DNA from: an uncultured Eubacteriales bacterium
GTDB taxonomy: Bacteria; Bacillota; Clostridia; Christensenellales; Aristaeellaceae
Assembly (NCBI GenBank): GCA_902790345.1
Contig: CADARO010000005.1
Span: 1-37,958, forward strand
DNA length: 37,958 nt
Direction of reading: 5' to 3'
This document shows positions 24,834 through 32,506 of this stretch, piece by piece. How positions within the stretch are numbered: the first letter of the stretch is position 1; each line of letters starts with the position of its first letter. Below the pieces are notes generated by a model. It saw only the letters and a program-made list of their open reading frames with translations. It did not search any database and had not been told where the DNA came from. A program made the translations under genes and the position numbers.

Positions 24834-26545
24834 GCTTCCTTCGCCTCCTTCTGCTGCTCGCGCCAGAAGCGGGCGTACGCGCCGTTCAGGGCGAGGAGGT
24901 CGTCGTGGCGGCCCCGCTCAATGAGCTGGCCTTCGTCCAGGCAGATGATCTCATCCGCGTTCTGCACCGCACTCAGGCGATGGGAGATGATGATGACCGT
25001 GCGGCCCTTGAACTCATCCCGCAGCTGATCCAGGATGAAGGCCTCGGTCTTGGTGTCCACGGCGCTGAGTGTGTCGTCCAGCAGCAGGATCTGGGGCTTT
25101 CGCGCCAGGGCCCTGGCCAGCGCCGCCCGCTGCCGCTGTCCGCCGGACAGGTGATTGCCGCGCTCGCCGCACATGGTGTTCAGGCCGTCCTGCAGGGAGT
25201 CCATGTCCTTTTCGAGGCCGCTGGCCCGGATGGCCTCGCGCAGCGTCTCGTCGGAACAGCCGGAGAAGAAGCGGATGTTTTCCTCCAGCGTGGTGTCGAA
25301 CAGGAAGCCGTCCTGGGGCACGTAGCCGATGGCTTCTCTCAGCGAGGTGGCGGGAATATCCCGCACGTCCCGGCCGTCGATGAACAGCTGGCCCCGCTGG
25401 GCCATGGCCGTCTTGATGAGCAGCTTGAGTATGGTGCTCTTGCCGCTGCCCGTGGCCCCCACGATGCCCAGCACGCCGCCCTCCGGCAGGTTGAAGGAGA
25501 TGTCGTGCAGCGCCTGACGGGTGCCGTCGGTGTATTTGAAGCTGAGGTTCTTCGCCTCGATGCGCCCCTTGATCGGAACGCCGTCGCCGATCCGCTCGAA
25601 TTCGTCGATCTCCGGCTCGGACATCACGCTGTCCAGCCGCTTGTAGGAGGCCAGGCCCCGCTGGAACAGGTTCATGATGCGCCCCAGCGACACCACCGGG
25701 CCCTTGATCATGACGAGGTAGCTGTTGAAGGCCACGTAGTCGCCCAGGGAAATGGTCTTATTCAGCACCAGCGTGCCGCCGTAGATCATGCCAATGACGA
25801 AGCTGGCGCCGAAGATCAGCTCGATCACCGGGCTCAGCAGCGCCGAGGCGTCGTTCAGACTCACGTTCGCGGCCCGCATGGTGTCGCATTCGGCCTCGAA
25901 GACGTCCTTCTGAGGTTTCTCCTGGGCGAAGGCCTTCAGCACGCGCATGCCCATGATGTTCTCCTGAACATGGCCGGACAGCGACGCGAACAGCTCCTGC
26001 ACCCGGCGAAACCGGATGCGCACCTGTCGGCTGATGAGCACGATGGCCGCCACCGCCAGAGGCACCGGCAGCAGCGACAGCGCCGTCAGCCGGGGATTGA
26101 CGCCCGCCGCCATGGCGGAGATGGAAAAGATCATGGAGGATATGCCGTTCAGCAGCTGGGCGAAGCCCGGGCCGAAGGTCATGCGCACCGCGTTCACGTC
26201 GTTGATGGCGTAGGCCATCAGGTCGCCCGTGCGGGTGCGGCTGAAAAAGCCGACCGGCAGCTTCTGAATGTGGTCGTACAGCTGATCGCGCAGCACGATT
26301 TCCATTTCTCGGGAGTTGCCGATGATGAAAAATCGCCAGCCGTTTCGCGTGACGAAGATGCCCGCGCCAACCAGCACCATCAGAAGCACCTCATGGGCGA
26401 AGGCCGGCCAGTCGCCCATGCCCACCAGATCGATGGCCCCGCCCAACAGCTTGGGCGACCGGGTGCCCAGCCAGGCGCATACGACCAGCAGGATCGCGCC
26501 GGGCAGGTATTTCCAGCCGTGCTTTTTGAAGAATGGTTTCAGCAT
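24830..26545 (-). CDS. ABC exporter half-transporter, degenerate-site subunit
   Basis: A 571-residue half-transporter with six membrane helices (about 15-310) followed by an NBD with Walker A GATGSGKST and the intact signature LSGGQRQR. Its Walker B reads LLLDDTLS, so Asp replaces the catalytic Glu. Heterodimeric exporters have exactly this asymmetry: one non-hydrolysing site built from this Walker B and the partner's altered FSTGE signature, and one consensus site. The gene starts 11 bases after the phosphoesterase stop, so the three genes form one operon. Confidence 0.93.
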   Translation of the reverse strand: MLKPFFKKHGWKYLPGAILLVVCAWLGTRSPKLLGGAIDLVGMGDWPAFAHEVLLMVLVGAGIFVTRNGWRFFIIGNSREMEIVLRDQLYDHIQKLPVGFFSRTRTGDLMAYAINDVNAVRMTFGPGFAQLLNGISSMIFSISAMAAGVNPRLTALSLLPVPLAVAAIVLISRQVRIRFRRVQELFASLSGHVQENIMGMRVLKAFAQEKPQKDVFEAECDTMRAANVSLNDASALLSPVIELIFGASFVIGMIYGGTLVLNKTISLGDYVAFNSYLVMIKGPVVSLGRIMNLFQRGLASYKRLDSVMSEPEIDEFERIGDGVPIKGRIEAKNLSFKYTDGTRQALHDISFNLPEGGVLGIVGATGSGKSTILKLLIKTAMAQRGQLFIDGRDVRDIPATSLREAIGYVPQDGFLFDTTLEENIRFFSGCSDETLREAIRASGLEKDMDSLQDGLNTMCGERGNHLSGGQRQRAALARALARKPQILLLDDTLSAVDTKTEAFILDQLRDEFKGRTVIIISHRLSAVQNADEIICLDEGQLIERGRHDDLLALNGAYARFWREQQKEAKEA

Positions 26546-26556
26546 TGTTCTTTCTC

Positions 26557-27495
26557 CTAATCCGTCGTTGGCCGTCTGAGTGTGATGACGTGGACCTGGG
26601 CGCTGGTGCCCAACCGCAGCGGCAGGAATCCGCCGCTCAGCCCCTCACTGATGAGAATCTTGGCTCCGTTTTCCACCTGCCAGCCGGATCGGTATTTGTC
26701 GTCACTGGACAAGGGACTGAACACCTCGTAGCCGCCCAGCTTGACCTGACCGCCCAGCGTGTGGCCGGAAAACGCGGCGTCCACCCAGGCGCCGCCGTCC
26801 TCGCCGGGCTGCGAAACCAGCTGGAACACGGCCTCCGGGTTGTGGGTGAGCAGGATCACACAGTCCCCGCTCCGCAATCCCCGGGAGGGCGTGCGCACGT
26901 CCTGAATGCCCGTGCGCCAGTCGTCCGTTCCGGACAGCACGATGGACTGGCCGTCCTTGGTGACGCGGGTCCATTCGTCGCGCAGCAGCTTGACGTTGCC
27001 CAAGTCCGTGGCGTCGGAAAGAGACATCTGCGCGCTGCGCTCAAGCGCGTTGTCCATGTCGCCGGGCACGGCGTATTTGCCGAGAGGCGTATGAAAATCC
27101 GCCAGGGCGAAGAACAGCATGTCGCGATCCCGAATCTGCCGCGCGCCGTACAGGTCGCCGCTGCCCTGCGACATCATGCGGCCCACCACGTCGTTGCCGG
27201 TGAAGTCGCCGCCCAGCAGCAGGAGATCGGGCTGGATGGCCTCAAGCTGCTTCATCAGCGCCTCCACCTTGCCCAGCGGATTGAGCGTGGTCAGGTGGAT
27301 GTCGCTGAGATAGACGATCCGGACGCCGTCGAAGGCGGGAGGCAGGTCTCTGAGGGGCAGATCGACGCAGATCACCTGCACCACGTTCCCCTGCACCACC
27401 ATCACGGCAAACACCGCGAGGAACAGAAGGAGGATGAATCGCAGGACGACGCTCGCCGTTCTCCGCTCGTTTTTCTTTTTCTTCTTTTTCGCCAC
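26557..27495 (-). CDS. Membrane-anchored metallophosphoesterase
   Basis: A 312-residue calcineurin-like phosphoesterase. A basic N-terminus (AKKKKKKNERR) and one membrane segment (about 15-35) put the catalytic part outside or at the membrane. Metal motifs in order are YLSDIHLT, GGDFTGND, GTDDW (in place of GNHD), LTHNPE and SGHTLGG. It resembles YkuE/YaeI-type lipid phosphoesterases. The start is a GTG at 27495 with GGGAGGT upstream. Its 5' region contains both parS sites, the nearer one only 21 bases from the start codon. It leads the ABC exporter operon. Confidence 0.88.
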   Translation of the reverse strand: MAKKKKKKNERRTASVVLRFILLLFLAVFAVMVVQGNVVQVICVDLPLRDLPPAFDGVRIVYLSDIHLTTLNPLGKVEALMKQLEAIQPDLLLLGGDFTGNDVVGRMMSQGSGDLYGARQIRDRDMLFFALADFHTPLGKYAVPGDMDNALERSAQMSLSDATDLGNVKLLRDEWTRVTKDGQSIVLSGTDDWRTGIQDVRTPSRGLRSGDCVILLTHNPEAVFQLVSQPGEDGGAWVDAAFSGHTLGGQVKLGGYEVFSPLSSDDKYRSGWQVENGAKILISEGLSGGFLPLRLGTSAQVHVITLRRPTTD

Positions 27496-27515
27496 AGCCT
27501 CACCTCCCGTTCCTG

Positions 27516-27531
27516 TGTTTCACGTGAAACA
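27516..27531. other. parS site 1
   Basis: TGTTTCACGTGAAACA is a perfect 16-bp palindrome identical to the Bacillus-type parS consensus bound by ParB/Spo0J. It lies about 12 kb from oriC. Confidence 0.95.
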
Positions 27532-27549
27532 ATCCAAATCGCTGAAAAA

Positions 27550-27565
27550 TGTTTCACGTGAAACA
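27550..27565. other. parS site 2
   Basis: A second perfect copy of the same 16-bp palindrome starts 34 bases after the first, leaving 18 bases between them. No parA, parB or noc gene is in the window. Confidence 0.95.
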
Positions 27566-27684
27566 TGCTCGAGTGATATTATGAAAACAGAACATTCGTT
27601 TCTTTTTAAGGTGGTTCGTTTGTGAAAAACCGGGCTTTTTTTGTAAAATCAGGTCGATTCTCGCAATTTGTGGGAAAAGAACCA

Positions 27685-27713
27685 TTGCATACTGCCCGAT
27701 AATCCATTATAAT
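27685..27713 (+). promoter_or_regulatory. Sigma-A promoter of the beta-propeller gene
   Basis: TTGCAT (27685-27690) and TATAAT (27708-27713) are separated by 17 bases. A leader of about 85 bases runs to the start at 27807. Confidence 0.75.
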
Positions 27714-27806
27714 AGGAATGGCGTTTCATTTCAACAGTATGTTCTTTAATTGATGCGCCAAATTTATTTTGACAGTTTGATAACCGACAGGAGGGTTTCT
27801 GGTTTC

Positions 27807-28904
27807 ATGAAAGAGAGCGAAACCAAGGGCCTGTCGTGGCCTGTCGCCCTGTTGGTGACCCTGCTGATCTGCGGCATGGCGCTGCTGATGGCGCGTCTGT
27901 TTGCCTCGTCAGGCTCGCGCGTCCTTGAGCGGGTGACCCTGCTCCCCTGCACGTCGTCCCAGTCCATCGAAGTGCTGGACAAGGGCGTTGTCTACAGCGA
28001 CGGCACGTCGCTGCGGGCGCTGAACGCGGGCGGACGCCAGATCTGGAGCTACGTGGTCGGCGCGGGCTGCGGGTTCTCCGTGGGCTCTGGCGGCATCGCC
28101 GGCTGGTCGAACGATTTGCTGGTTTCGCTGAACGCCTCCACGGGCGACGCGTATTTCAGCGCCTCGCTGGGCAGCACCGTGCTCTCCGCCGTGTCCGGCC
28201 CGGTGTATACCGCCGCGCTGGTGGGCGAAGAGGGAGACGGCACGCTGATCGTCATTGAGAAAAACGGCCGCGAGATCGACCGCATCGCCATGCCGGACGT
28301 GACGGTGCTGGACTACGGCTTCTTCAACAACGGCAACATGCTCTGGGTGATGTCGCTGGACACAAACGGCACCGTGCCCATGAGTCAGATCGCCACCTAC
28401 AGGCCGGGTCGCATGCAGGCCGGCAGCATCTCCGATTCTGAGCAGGTGGTCTACGAGGTGATGTTCGACACGCCCCGTGTGAGCGCCATCGGCACCACCT
28501 ACATCCGCGTCTACGACTACGCGGGCACGGAAAACACCGCGGAGCGCAAGCTGATCTACGGCTGGTATCTGATGGACTCCGACGTGTCCCAGGGCGAAAC
28601 GCTCATGGCCTTCGTGCCCATGGTGGAGATCGGCACCAGCGCCGCCATCAACGACATCCGCCTCATCCGGGGCGGCACGGACAAGACCATCCGCATGCCC
28701 TTCACCTGCTTCGACGTGGCGGTGCGCGGCAGCTCGGTCTACGGCTTCTCCAGCCAATACGTGATGGTGCACGGGCTGAACGCGCCCCGGGCAGAGACCT
28801 ATCAGCTGCCCTTTGCCTGCGACGGGCTGATCGGCGTCACGGCGGGCAACGCGGTGGTGCTGGTATCCGGCGATTCCGTGTATCTCGTCAACCTGCCGGG
28901 ATAA
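27807..28904 (+). CDS. DUF5711-like membrane-anchored beta-propeller protein
   Basis: A 365-residue protein with one N-terminal membrane segment (about 10-32) and a long beta-rich outer part made of short repeating blades (for example VLDKGVVYSDGTSLRALNAGG and LVSLNASTGDAYF, as in PQQ/WD-like propellers). The pattern fits the DUF5711 family of clostridia. No enzyme motif is seen, and a binding or scaffolding role is only a guess. The start at 27807 is chosen because AGGAGGG lies upstream and the membrane segment then follows normally; the frame runs 19 codons further upstream. The cvpA gene follows 87 bases later. Confidence 0.75.
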   Translation: MKESETKGLSWPVALLVTLLICGMALLMARLFASSGSRVLERVTLLPCTSSQSIEVLDKGVVYSDGTSLRALNAGGRQIWSYVVGAGCGFSVGSGGIAGWSNDLLVSLNASTGDAYFSASLGSTVLSAVSGPVYTAALVGEEGDGTLIVIEKNGREIDRIAMPDVTVLDYGFFNNGNMLWVMSLDTNGTVPMSQIATYRPGRMQAGSISDSEQVVYEVMFDTPRVSAIGTTYIRVYDYAGTENTAERKLIYGWYLMDSDVSQGETLMAFVPMVEIGTSAAINDIRLIRGGTDKTIRMPFTCFDVAVRGSSVYGFSSQYVMVHGLNAPRAETYQLPFACDGLIGVTAGNAVVLVSGDSVYLVNLPG

Positions 28905-28991
28905 GCGGAGGGAGACCTGGATCATCTAAATCCCCCAGAGGGATTTGTGATATGAAAAGGACTTAGATCATTCTTAAGGAGTGTAAGGAAA

Positions 28992-29708
28992 ATGAACATT
29001 GTCGACATCATCATTCTCGCTATCCTGGGTCTCAGCCTGGTATCCGGCATGTACAAGGGCTTTATCACCTCAACGCTGGCTCTGGTGGGCTTCTGCGGCG
29101 CCTGGGTCGCCAGCCTGGCCTCCTATCAGTATCTGGTCAAGGCCGTGACCGCCAATGAGAGCCTCATGAAGTTCTTCACCGGCCTGGTGGGCTCCCTGGA
29201 TATCTTCAAGACCACCAGCCTGGCCAACATGCAGGTTGCCTCGGCCACCGCGGCCAACATCGATCAGGCTGTGTCCGAGATCAATATTCCCCTCATCAGC
29301 AATCTCTTCCGCAGCAACGTGGTGGGTCAGGTGTTCGCCAACGACGGCCTGAGCACCATGAGCGAGTATCTCACCCAGACCCTCATGACCACCGCCCTGA
29401 ACATCATCTGCTTCCTGATCATGTTCATCATCATCTATGCCGCGGTGCTGCTCATCGTCAACCTGCTGAACAACGTGTTCCGCTTCCCGGCCCTGCGCCA
29501 TCTTGACTGGCTGATCGGCGGCGTGTTCGGCCTGGTTCGCGGCCTGGTGGTCGTGATGCTGATCTTCGCCGTGGTGCCCACCATCGCGTCCGCTCTGTCC
29601 AGCATGAAGATCACCCTGCTCACCGACCTCATCAACGAATCGCGCATCGGCAAGATCTTCCAGGACAGCAACCTGGTGGCGAACACGCTGCAGTCCATTC
29701 TCTCCTGA
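28992..29708 (+). CDS. CvpA family membrane protein
   Basis: A 238-residue protein opening with the CvpA pattern (NIVDIIILAILGLSLVSGMYKGFI) and containing four to five membrane helices, with a DWLIGGVFGLVRGLVVV segment near 165-190. CvpA proteins were linked to colicin V production in E. coli and to envelope functions; a biochemical role is not settled. AAGGAG precedes the ATG. The 87-base gap upstream holds a weak hairpin (about 28928-28950) that may modulate read-through from the beta-propeller gene. Confidence 0.87.
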   Translation: MNIVDIIILAILGLSLVSGMYKGFITSTLALVGFCGAWVASLASYQYLVKAVTANESLMKFFTGLVGSLDIFKTTSLANMQVASATAANIDQAVSEINIPLISNLFRSNVVGQVFANDGLSTMSEYLTQTLMTTALNIICFLIMFIIIYAAVLLIVNLLNNVFRFPALRHLDWLIGGVFGLVRGLVVVMLIFAVVPTIASALSSMKITLLTDLINESRIGKIFQDSNLVANTLQSILS

Positions 29709-29725
29709 CGAATCGCGCATAGAGA

Positions 29726-29754
29726 AAGCGGCTCTCCCGATCGGAGGGCCGCTT
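29726..29754. terminator. Terminator between cvpA and the amylase gene
   Basis: AAGCGGC (29726-29732) pairs with GCCGCTT (29748-29754), extended by CTCC/GGAG inside. T residues follow on the plus strand. It lies between convergent genes. Confidence 0.75.
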
Positions 29755-29785
29755 TTGATGTATCCGCCTGTGTGGTGGAATCCGG

Positions 29786-31519
29786 TTATACGCGCCTGTC
29801 CAGCTCCGCCCGCAGTTCCTTTCCCTGATAACGCCGCGCCACCTCAATGGTGTCGGCGTCCCTGGCGATGAGCGTCACGTCGCCCAGCCGCGCCGCGTCG
29901 CTGGCCAGCCGGGCCTGATTGAGTTTGGCGATCTTGTGGATCAGCGCGGTGTCCTCATGGCCCCAGGGATAGGTGCAGCGGCAGAAGGGATCGTCGCCGC
30001 CCTGAGCGCCGGCCTCGTCGCCGTAGAACAGGCAGGGCATGCCCGGCATGGCGCACACAAACGCCCACAGCTTCAAAAAGCGCCGCTTGCCCAGGGCGTA
30101 CTGCCGCTGAGTGAGCTTTTTGAAGCGCCGCGCGCCGTCCGGCCGGTGCTCGGGCTCCGCGCCGCTGAGGCGGTTGAGGATGCGGGCCTTGTCGTGGCTG
30201 CCCACCAGGTTCATCAGAGAATAAGCGAAGGGCGCGGGGTAGTTCTCATACAGCGCGTCCAGCTGCCGCTTGAGCCGGAAGGCGTCGATCTCGCCGTTCA
30301 TGAAAGCGATGAGGCCGTCCCGCAGCGGATAGTTCATCACGCTGTCCAGGGTGTCGCCGGCGCAGTAGCAGCGCAGCTCGTCGTAGGCGATCTTGTTGGA
30401 GGCGTCCTCCCACACTTCGCCCAGCACGGCGGCCTCCGGGTCCACGGCTTTCACGCTCTTGCGCAGCGCCCGCAGGAAGGCCATGGGCAGCTCGTCGGCC
30501 ACGTCCAGCCGCCAGCCGGACGCGCCCCGCTTCAGCCAGCGCTTCACGATGGCGTCCCGGCCGGTGACGATGTAGCGCAGATAGCCGGAAGCCAGCTCGT
30601 TGACATTCGGCAGGCACTTGTAGCCCCACCAGCAGTCGTAGTCGTCCGGCCAGCGCTTGAAGCTGTACCAGGAGGCGTAGGGCGATTCCTGAGATTGATA
30701 CGCGCCCACCGAGTCGTATCGGCCGAAACGGTTGAAGTAGCGGCTGTCGTTGCCTGTGTGGGAGAACACGCCGTCCAGCATCACGCGGATGCCCTTTGCC
30801 TTTGCCGCCGCGCAGAGGGATTCGAAATCCGCCCGGGTGCCGAAGGAGGGGTCGATGGTCTCGTAGTCGCCGGTGTCGTATTTGTGGTTGGAGCGGGCCT
30901 TGAAGATGGGATTGAGGTACAGCACCGTCACGCCCAATTCCCGCAGGTAGTCCAGCTTGGCCTCGATGCCCTTCAGGTTGCCGCCGAAGAAGTCCTCGGC
31001 CTGGTTGTCGTCGCAGGGGCGGCTGGCGGGAGGCAGCAGGGGCACGTCGTCCCAGTTTTCGTGCAGCGTGCCGTGATCGGGGCGGATTTTCTCCACCGCG
31101 TAGAAGCGATCCGGCATGATCTGATACATGATGCCGTTCTTCATCCATTCCGGCGGCGCGAAGGACGGATCGTAGAGGGTGACCTGGAAGGAGGCCGGTT
31201 CGGTGTCCGTGAGCCGCCCTTCCCCCCCCAGTCCGTCGGCCGCGTTCCCGTAGAAGCCGGTTTCGCCATGGGTTTCGATGATGAAGTAATACCACAACAG
31301 ACCCGGCGCCTTTGGCATCTGGAAGGTGATCTCATAGAGGCCCTCCTCCACGCGGGAGGGCTTCATGGGGTGCTTCTGCTCGGCGTCGTTCCACCACAGG
31401 CGAAGGAACACCTTCGCGCCGGCTTCCGCGCGCAAGCGCAGCGTCAGCTTTTCGCCCGCGGGCCGCGCGCCGGATGGGGTTCTGTAGAAAGGATTTCGGG
31501 AATCATGCAGTGCGGTCAT
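29786..31519 (-). CDS. GH13 alpha-glucan hydrolase (neopullulanase/cyclomaltodextrinase-like)
   Basis: A 577-residue cytoplasmic glycoside hydrolase family 13 enzyme with an N-terminal beta-sandwich (about 1-115) and the catalytic barrel beginning at PEWMKNGIMYQIMPDRFY. Conserved regions are LDGVFSHTG, the nucleophile Asp in GWRLDVADE, the acid/base Glu in VLGEVWE and the transition-state Asp in LVGSHDKAR. No signal peptide is seen. The start at 31519 is chosen because the family-like sequence begins there; the frame continues 38 codons upstream into the DUF89 gene, where no support exists. It lies 38 bases after the DUF89 gene and probably acts with glycogen phosphorylase. Confidence 0.92.
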   Translation of the reverse strand: MTALHDSRNPFYRTPSGARPAGEKLTLRLRAEAGAKVFLRLWWNDAEQKHPMKPSRVEEGLYEITFQMPKAPGLLWYYFIIETHGETGFYGNAADGLGGEGRLTDTEPASFQVTLYDPSFAPPEWMKNGIMYQIMPDRFYAVEKIRPDHGTLHENWDDVPLLPPASRPCDDNQAEDFFGGNLKGIEAKLDYLRELGVTVLYLNPIFKARSNHKYDTGDYETIDPSFGTRADFESLCAAAKAKGIRVMLDGVFSHTGNDSRYFNRFGRYDSVGAYQSQESPYASWYSFKRWPDDYDCWWGYKCLPNVNELASGYLRYIVTGRDAIVKRWLKRGASGWRLDVADELPMAFLRALRKSVKAVDPEAAVLGEVWEDASNKIAYDELRCYCAGDTLDSVMNYPLRDGLIAFMNGEIDAFRLKRQLDALYENYPAPFAYSLMNLVGSHDKARILNRLSGAEPEHRPDGARRFKKLTQRQYALGKRRFLKLWAFVCAMPGMPCLFYGDEAGAQGGDDPFCRCTYPWGHEDTALIHKIAKLNQARLASDAARLGDVTLIARDADTIEVARRYQGKELRAELDRRV

Positions 31520-31557
31520 CTTATTGCTGTCTCCGTTCGTGGTTTCGTTGCGGTCTG

Positions 31558-32430
31558 TCACACGCTGCGCCGGCTCTTCATGCAGACCATTTTCCCCACA
31601 GGCACGCCCACGTCGTCCGCGATGACATGGCACTTGGCCATGAGCAGGAAGTAGACGCTGCCCATCTCCTCACTGAGGCACTCGTAGTTCGCCTGGCCCT
31701 TGGCGATCACCAGATCGGCCTGGCGGTAGATCCGCTGAAACGCCGGCGAAGTGTTGTGAAGCACTGTGCCCATGGCGTGGTCGCCGTTGCTCACGATGTC
31801 GGCCACCTCGTCCATGCCCACGGCCCGGGCATCCGCCTCGATGGAGTCGTTTACCACCGGTTCGCCGCGCACGGCAAAATAAACGCGGCAGGCAGGGTTC
31901 AGCGCCCTGATTCGCTCGATCAACAGCCGGTCGAAGCAGATTTCACCGCAGTTGTCCCCCAGGTAGAGGAGCGTCTTCGCGCCGAGGATGTCTTCCCTGA
32001 GCGCCGCGGTGTCGTCGACGTAGAGGGATTGACGCCGCAGCTCGCCGATCCGGGACTCGATGTCCTCCAGCAGCCAGTTGTGGGCCGGGCCGAAGTCGAT
32101 GATGTTGCCGATGATGGCGTAGCGGACGCTCTCCCAAAACGGGTCGGGCGACCGGCAGATTTCCTCCCGCAGCGAGGGCAGGCGGCGCAGGAACATGTCG
32201 TTGTAATAGGCCCGGGTGGCCCGGTAGGGATCGGGATCGCCGGTCTCTTCCTTCATCAGCCGGAAGATGTCGCCGAACAGCTCTGGCGTGGTCACGCGCT
32301 CGAAGTCGGCCTGGCTCAGCCGCGCGAACACGCGGCGCATGATTTCGCTCTTGTCCTGTATGCCCACCAGGTCGGCCGTCTTGACCGCCTGGCTCACCAC
32401 GCAGGGCAGGCAGTCCGCGTGCATTTTCAT
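31558..32430 (-). CDS. DUF89/ARMT1-like damage-control phosphatase
   Basis: A 290-residue protein with the DUF89 hallmarks: N-terminal DCLPC (Cys7, Cys10), GNIIDFG, YLGDNCGEICFDR for the metal site, VRGEPVVND, and AKGQANYECL. Members are metal-dependent phosphatases that remove harmful sugar phosphates or cofactors. Placed between glycogen phosphorylase and an amylase, it may clear stray hexose phosphates made by that pathway; this is inferred from location. AGGTGG lies upstream of the ATG. A terminator stands between it and glgP, so it may be transcribed by read-through. Confidence 0.88.
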   Translation of the reverse strand: MKMHADCLPCVVSQAVKTADLVGIQDKSEIMRRVFARLSQADFERVTTPELFGDIFRLMKEETGDPDPYRATRAYYNDMFLRRLPSLREEICRSPDPFWESVRYAIIGNIIDFGPAHNWLLEDIESRIGELRRQSLYVDDTAALREDILGAKTLLYLGDNCGEICFDRLLIERIRALNPACRVYFAVRGEPVVNDSIEADARAVGMDEVADIVSNGDHAMGTVLHNTSPAFQRIYRQADLVIAKGQANYECLSEEMGSVYFLLMAKCHVIADDVGVPVGKMVCMKSRRSV

Positions 32431-32469
32431 GGCTTTCCACCTCTGAATGTATTTCGCCGCGCAAAGAAA

Positions 32470-32497
32470 CGGGCGCGGCGGATGAACGTCGCGCCCG
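32470..32497 (-). terminator. Terminator or attenuator after glgP
   Basis: An 11-bp GC-rich stem (32470-32480 with 32487-32497, one G-T pair) and 6-base loop lie just after the glgP stop. The T run on the minus strand is weak (GTTTCTTTG), so read-through to the DUF89 and amylase genes is possible. Confidence 0.6.
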
Positions 32498-32506
32498 CAA
32501 TGATTG

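Noticed and set aside
24905-26560. 551-codon plus-strand open frame
   Set aside because: It is antisense to an ABC exporter subunit with intact motifs and shows only low-complexity histidine- and glutamine-rich sequence.
28917-28980. Repeated GATCAT words before cvpA
   Set aside because: The two copies are not a good direct or inverted repeat, and the small hairpin between them has no T run. There is no basis for an operator call.
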